19,842 nucleotides of DNA from CAYQTO01 sp964420455. GTDB lineage: Bacteria; Sumerlaeota; Sumerlaeia; SLMS01. The position numbers were made by a program, and so were the translations under genes. Below are positions 17,012-19,842 of the stretch, piece after piece. The notes under the pieces were generated by a model. It worked only from the letters and a program-made list of their open reading frames with translations. It did no database searches and was not told where the DNA came from. The stretch lies in the NCBI GenBank assembly GCA_964420455.1, contig CAYQTO010000061.1, positions 1 through 19,842 on the forward strand, written 5' to 3'. Every line of letters starts with the position of its first letter. The first letter of the stretch is position 1.

Positions 17012-18865
17012 TCAGGGGGTTCCGGCCGCCGCCCCGTTGCGGGCGGCGTCGCGTTGCAGGATCTCCTCGCGGTAGGATCCGGTTCCGTGCGCAATCGCGT
17101 GGGCCACAAAGCCCGCGCAGGTGGCGAAGTGCATTCCCGTTTCCGGGAGACCGCTCTCCGCGCTCACACTCTCGCAGGCGATACCGCCGTCCATCGGCGC
17201 CCGCCGCAGGAAGTCCAGCCCCACGTCGCGTCGCACGCCGCTCAACACGCTGTTGCACGCGCTGAGGATCCACGGGTGGGGAACCTCCGTGTGGCGGTTT
17301 CCCAACTCGCTGAAGGGGCCCGGATGGCGGTATTCGTAATCGCTCGAGTAGAGCGTCGAGACGGTCTTCAGGAAAGTGGGGCTCTGTGGGTCACACAGGC
17401 CGTAGTAAGGCAGCAGCAGCAGGCTTCCCGCGGCCTCGTCGTAGAACTCCACGCTGCCATTGAGGTCCGTCGACCATTGGAAGATGCCGTTGCGCACCAG
17501 ATGGCGGTCGATCGCCGCGGGAATCGCCTCCGCGTCCGCCCGCATCCATTCCACCAGCGACGGCGCACACGCCTCCGCAAACGGCAGCATCAGCCGCAAC
17601 GTGTGCAGCACCAGCGCGTTGTTGTAGGTGAGGACATCGCGCCCCCCCACGAGGGGATCATCCGTCGGCATCAGCTCCGTCCGGTAAAGTGCCGCATCGG
17701 CGCATCGCCACGACCGCAACCGCCGGAGCAGCTCCACCGCCCCCTCACGGAACGGCGCCTCGCCCCAAACCGACACCTCCCGATGGAGAACCTCCCACGT
17801 TCCCAGGGCGATCAGCGGCGCACATAACTCGTCGAGCTCGAACCCGTACTCGAGGATCTGGCCGCCGATCTGGCGGCTGTGGATGCCCGCATGGCGGAGC
17901 TGGGGGCCGAATGCGTAACGCAGCAGGTCCAACGCATGATCGCGGTCGTTGCGTACCAGAAAGGGATACAGCCAGAGCAGCGAGTCGCGATCCCAGTAGG
18001 CCGCCGAAACATAGTAGCGATGGGAACGCGAGGTCATCGAGACGACCTCGCTGGTGTCCAGGGCGCGTGCCATGGCGAAGAACCGGGCAAAGTGGCCGTT
18101 GCGGTTCCCCTTGGCGGAAAGGGCCGGGTCGCCCTCCACAAGGAGGGCCCGGTCGGCAAGCCACTGCTCCGCCCGCTCCACCCACTCGGCGGGGGGAATG
18201 CGCGCGCCCTCGAGATCCGCCGCCCGTGCTCCCACCCGCGACAAACCAAACCCCACGAGCAACTCCGCCTGGTCCGCCGGATCCACCTCCACGCGGAAGG
18301 CACCGCTCGTCTCCACCTCCGGCGAGTCCGCGGAAAGCTGGTGCACGTCCCCATTCGCATGACACCGGTAGCTCCCCCGCCCCGTGCATCGCAGCGACAC
18401 CGACAGCAACAGCTCGCCCGTATAGATGTCTATCACCACGCCGTGCTTGTACGACCAGTTGAACGGCGCGATGCGGCACGTCCAAGATGGCAGCCGGTGG
18501 CGGACATTGATGGTCTGGACAATCTGGTCGATGGCGAGGGTGAAGCGGACGGGCCGTGCGCTGGCCGGCGCCGAGTAGATGAGGAACCGCTGGTCCGGCG
18601 GCGCACAGATCACCCCCCGCCGCCCCCCCGCATCGCCGCGCACCCCGAAGGTCGGAATCCAGTCCTCAATCAGGCGCCAGTCCAGCTCGTGCCCCGCCTC
18701 GCCCATGGGCGAGCAAGCCAGGAACGGAAAAGCCTCGCTCCCGACCAGCTCCAGCAGCCCGTCGAGCTTCGACAGGACAACGTTGACCGAATCGATGGCA
18801 GCGTCCGACTCGCGGATCGTCGGAACCGCCAGGTATTCATTTCCGGTGGGCAGCAGGGTCGTCAT
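17012..18865 (-). CDS. Six-hairpin (alpha/alpha)6 glycosidase, most like GH125, cytoplasmic
   Basis: 617 residues without a signal peptide or membrane segment. An N-terminal beta-sandwich-like part (about 1-225) precedes an (alpha/alpha)6 catalytic part (about 228-600). Catalytic-part blocks resemble GH125 exo-alpha-1,6-mannosidases: YWDRDSLLWLYPFL (290-303), YGFELDELCAPL (340-351, where GH125 has its acid in ELDS), FYDEAAGSLLLLPYYGL (474-490, GH125 'MDDAN.PSLL.LPYLG'), SELGNRHTEVPHPWI and GGIACES (560-566). Glu565 (codon 17171-17173) is the candidate base. The N-terminal domain and divergence mean the sugar could be glucose rather than mannose; GH15 or GH63-type exo-glucosidases are alternatives. 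In context it would degrade imported alpha-1,6-oligosaccharides. The start is the only reasonable ATG before an upstream stop, and no clear ribosome-binding site is seen. Confidence 0.6.
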   Translation of the reverse strand: MTTLLPTGNEYLAVPTIRESDAAIDSVNVVLSKLDGLLELVGSEAFPFLACSPMGEAGHELDWRLIEDWIPTFGVRGDAGGRRGVICAPPDQRFLIYSAPASARPVRFTLAIDQIVQTINVRHRLPSWTCRIAPFNWSYKHGVVIDIYTGELLLSVSLRCTGRGSYRCHANGDVHQLSADSPEVETSGAFRVEVDPADQAELLVGFGLSRVGARAADLEGARIPPAEWVERAEQWLADRALLVEGDPALSAKGNRNGHFARFFAMARALDTSEVVSMTSRSHRYYVSAAYWDRDSLLWLYPFLVRNDRDHALDLLRYAFGPQLRHAGIHSRQIGGQILEYGFELDELCAPLIALGTWEVLHREVSVWGEAPFREGAVELLRRLRSWRCADAALYRTELMPTDDPLVGGRDVLTYNNALVLHTLRLMLPFAEACAPSLVEWMRADAEAIPAAIDRHLVRNGIFQWSTDLNGSVEFYDEAAGSLLLLPYYGLCDPQSPTFLKTVSTLYSSDYEYRHPGPFSELGNRHTEVPHPWILSACNSVLSGVRRDVGLDFLRRAPMDGGIACESVSAESGLPETGMHFATCAGFVAHAIAHGTGSYREEILQRDAARNGAAAGTP

Positions 18866-18923
18866 GTGGTCGTGGCGTCCAATCGTGGCGGGCGTTCAGT
18901 AATCCGGCGGTAAAGGAGGGGTT

Positions 18924-19460
18924 TCAGGGTCCGTAGCGGTGGATGTCGCCGTCGGACACGGTGCCGTTGGTGGGGTCGTAGGCGAGGGCGGTTCCCGGCA
19001 GGCTGAGGGCCTCCAGCTGGTCCGGCCCGGCGCTGCTCAGGTGCCATCCCCGCTTGTTGTCGCTCGGGAAGCCCGGGAACGGTTCCCAGATTGGCCGGAG
19101 GAACACGAAAATCTTCGTGGTCTCGTAATCGATGTAGTCGAAGGCCGGATCATCCGGCCGAAGCACTTGGCGAAAGACGTCGTCGGGCACGTCCGTGATA
19201 TACGCCACCGGCGTGGTCAGGGGGATCAGGCGCTCGCCGAAGGGGAGAAAGAAGCCCCCGGGGGCCGCCTCCGGGTATCGGTTCACGTCCACCCGGTAGG
19301 CCTCGAGCGCCGTGGCGATGGACCGCATGTCGGATTGGACCCGGCTGACCTTGGACCGAGTCTGGGCCTCAAGAAAGTTCGGGACGGCGATCGCCGCCAG
19401 GATGGCAATGATCGCCACAACGATCAGCAGTTCGATCAGCGTGAAGCCTCGCTTGCTCAT
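18924..19460 (-). CDS. Type II secretion/type IV pilin-like pseudopilin (GspG-like)
   Basis: 178 residues. The prepilin peptidase signal KRG|FTLIELLIVVAIIAILAA (cut after Gly5, Phe6 methylated, Glu10 present) is followed by the amphipathic helix PNFLEAQTRSKVSRVQSDMR and a soluble domain with EAYRVDVNRYPEA. The C-terminus LAYDPTNGTVSDGDIHRYGP is a hallmark of the greatly expanded pseudopilin family of Planctomycetes, Lentisphaerae, Sumerlaeota and relatives. It would insert in the inner membrane and could be built into a pseudopilus. It is the first gene of the 13 kb saccharide operon; there are no other secretion genes here. GAAGGG lies ten bases upstream of the ATG, and a LacI-type operator core lies 24-31 bases upstream. 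Confidence 0.93.
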   Translation of the reverse strand: MSKRGFTLIELLIVVAIIAILAAIAVPNFLEAQTRSKVSRVQSDMRSIATALEAYRVDVNRYPEAAPGGFFLPFGERLIPLTTPVAYITDVPDDVFRQVLRPDDPAFDYIDYETTKIFVFLRPIWEPFPGFPSDNKRGWHLSSAGPDQLEALSLPGTALAYDPTNGTVSDGDIHRYGP

Positions 19461-19483
19461 GTCTAGTGTGCCCTTCAGCGCAA

Positions 19484-19491
19484 AAGCGCTT
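19484..19491. promoter_or_regulatory. LacI-family-type operator core, proximal
   Basis: The perfect 8-base palindrome AAGCGCTT with central CG is the core of many LacI/GalR-family operators (minus strand context TTGAAGCGCTTTTGC). It sits 24-31 bases upstream of the pseudopilin ATG, just before the ribosome-binding site, where a bound repressor would block transcription of the operon. Confidence 0.55.
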
Positions 19492-19606
19492 CAATAAATC
19501 AGCGCCGGAATCTTGCCCTCCGGCTGTCTGGCCACCCCAATTCGAACCGGTCTTCTTGGAAATCTGCCGACAAAAAACGGTTTAAATCGTGGTGCCTTGG
19601 AGCAAG

Positions 19607-19635
19607 CGGGTAAGCCCCGACCTGGAAACGGTCAA
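19607..19635 (-). promoter_or_regulatory. Weak promoter candidate at the AT-rich island
   Basis: On the minus strand TTGACC (19635-19630) has a 17-base spacer to TACCCG (19612-19607), a good -35 but poor -10. A-tracts lie directly upstream (19641-19672), as in an UP element. TATATTTG (19640-19633), overlapping the -35, also fits the Bacteroidetes -7 pattern TAnnTTTG, but no TTTG lies at the required distance upstream. Confidence 0.22.
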
Positions 19636-19815
19636 ATATAAAAGTCCTTTTACAAAACTTTTACCCTTTTTCCCTCGAAGGAATCTCCGCAAAGGCCCTC
19701 ACCCGCCCGCGGTTCCCCGAAACCCCCGGCAGCCATGGGAAATGTCACCATTGCCCGCCCCCCGCTTTGCAGGCCGCCGCGCATTCGCTTTGACACGACC
19801 CGGCCAAGGCGGCGG

Positions 19816-19830
19816 TAAAAGCGCTTGTTT
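19816..19830. promoter_or_regulatory. LacI-family-type operator, distal
   Basis: TAAAAGCGCTTGTTT carries the same AAGCGCTT core (19819-19826) as the site near the pseudopilin start, with A/T-rich flanks typical of LacI-family operators. Its centre is 335 bases from the proximal site. It may be the partner site for looping or the operator of a divergent gene, possibly the regulator itself, to the right of the window. Confidence 0.55.
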
Positions 19831-19842
19831 CAAACACGAACG

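Larger units (their letters stand above)
19461..19842 (-). promoter_or_regulatory. Non-coding 5' region of the saccharide operon
   Basis: 382 bases to the window edge without a credible gene on either strand. It contains two AAGCGCTT operator cores (see separate entries), an AT-rich island at about 19631-19672 inside otherwise GC-rich DNA, and a 7-base direct repeat CTTTTAC at 19647-19653 and 19658-19664. I read it as the promoter and leader of the operon; part may also belong to a divergent gene beyond the edge. Confidence 0.6.

Noticed and set aside
15569..17827. A 752-codon open frame on the + strand opposite the repeat protein and the six-hairpin gene
   Set aside because: It is antisense to two well-supported genes, spans the gap between them, is rich in Arg/Gly/Ala/Val without any recognisable domain, and is typical of open antisense frames in high-GC DNA.

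Overview
The window is GC-rich (mostly 60-70 percent by eye) and reads as chromosome of a Gram-negative bacterium outside the well-studied phyla. The best clues are the pseudopilin at 18924-19460, whose N-terminus and C-terminal 'YDPTNGT' end are of a type abundant in Planctomycetes, Verrucomicrobia, Lentisphaerae, Hydrogenedentes and Sumerlaeota, a bacterial deoxyhypusine-synthase-like gene, and secreted proteins carrying a Gly/Asp-rich beta module common in the same groups. This placement is an inference; no rRNA or marker gene is present. I see no tRNA, rRNA, CRISPR array, transposase or phage gene.

Region 1 (1-2693, + strand) is the 3' part of an Mrp-type multisubunit Na+/H+ antiporter operon: the end of mrpC, then mrpD, mrpE, mrpF and mrpG, each overlapping the next by 4-8 bases. 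mrpA and mrpB must lie to the left of the window. Convergent to it (2767-4923, -) is hppA, an ion-pumping membrane pyrophosphatase of the K+-dependent class. The two systems together form an ion-homeostasis island.

Region 2 (5121-6320, -) is a deoxyhypusine/homospermidine-synthase-like enzyme that appears unrelated to its neighbours.

Region 3 (6418-19460, -, about 13 kb) looks like one polysaccharide-utilisation operon read right to left: a type II pseudopilin; a cytoplasmic six-hairpin glycosidase most like GH125; a secreted protein made of two copies of a beta module; a secreted GH66-like enzyme with a C-terminal copy of the same module; a CUT1 ABC importer (lipoprotein binding protein and two permeases, no ATPase); a second secreted GH66-like enzyme with an N-terminal accessory module and a CBM48-like domain; and an SGNH/GDSL lipoprotein. 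GH66 enzymes cut alpha-1,6-glucan (dextran) or make cyclic isomaltooligosaccharides. The model I favour is extracellular cleavage of an alpha-1,6-glucan-like polymer by the two GH66-like enzymes, uptake of the oligosaccharides by the ABC importer, and exo-hydrolysis in the cytoplasm by the six-hairpin enzyme. The substrate is inferred from family membership only.

The region upstream of the operon (19461-19842) has no gene. It holds two LacI-family-type operator cores (AAGCGCTT), 335 bp apart centre to centre, and an AT-rich T-tract island, so control by a LacI-family sugar repressor is likely. The regulator and a shared ABC ATPase are not in the window.
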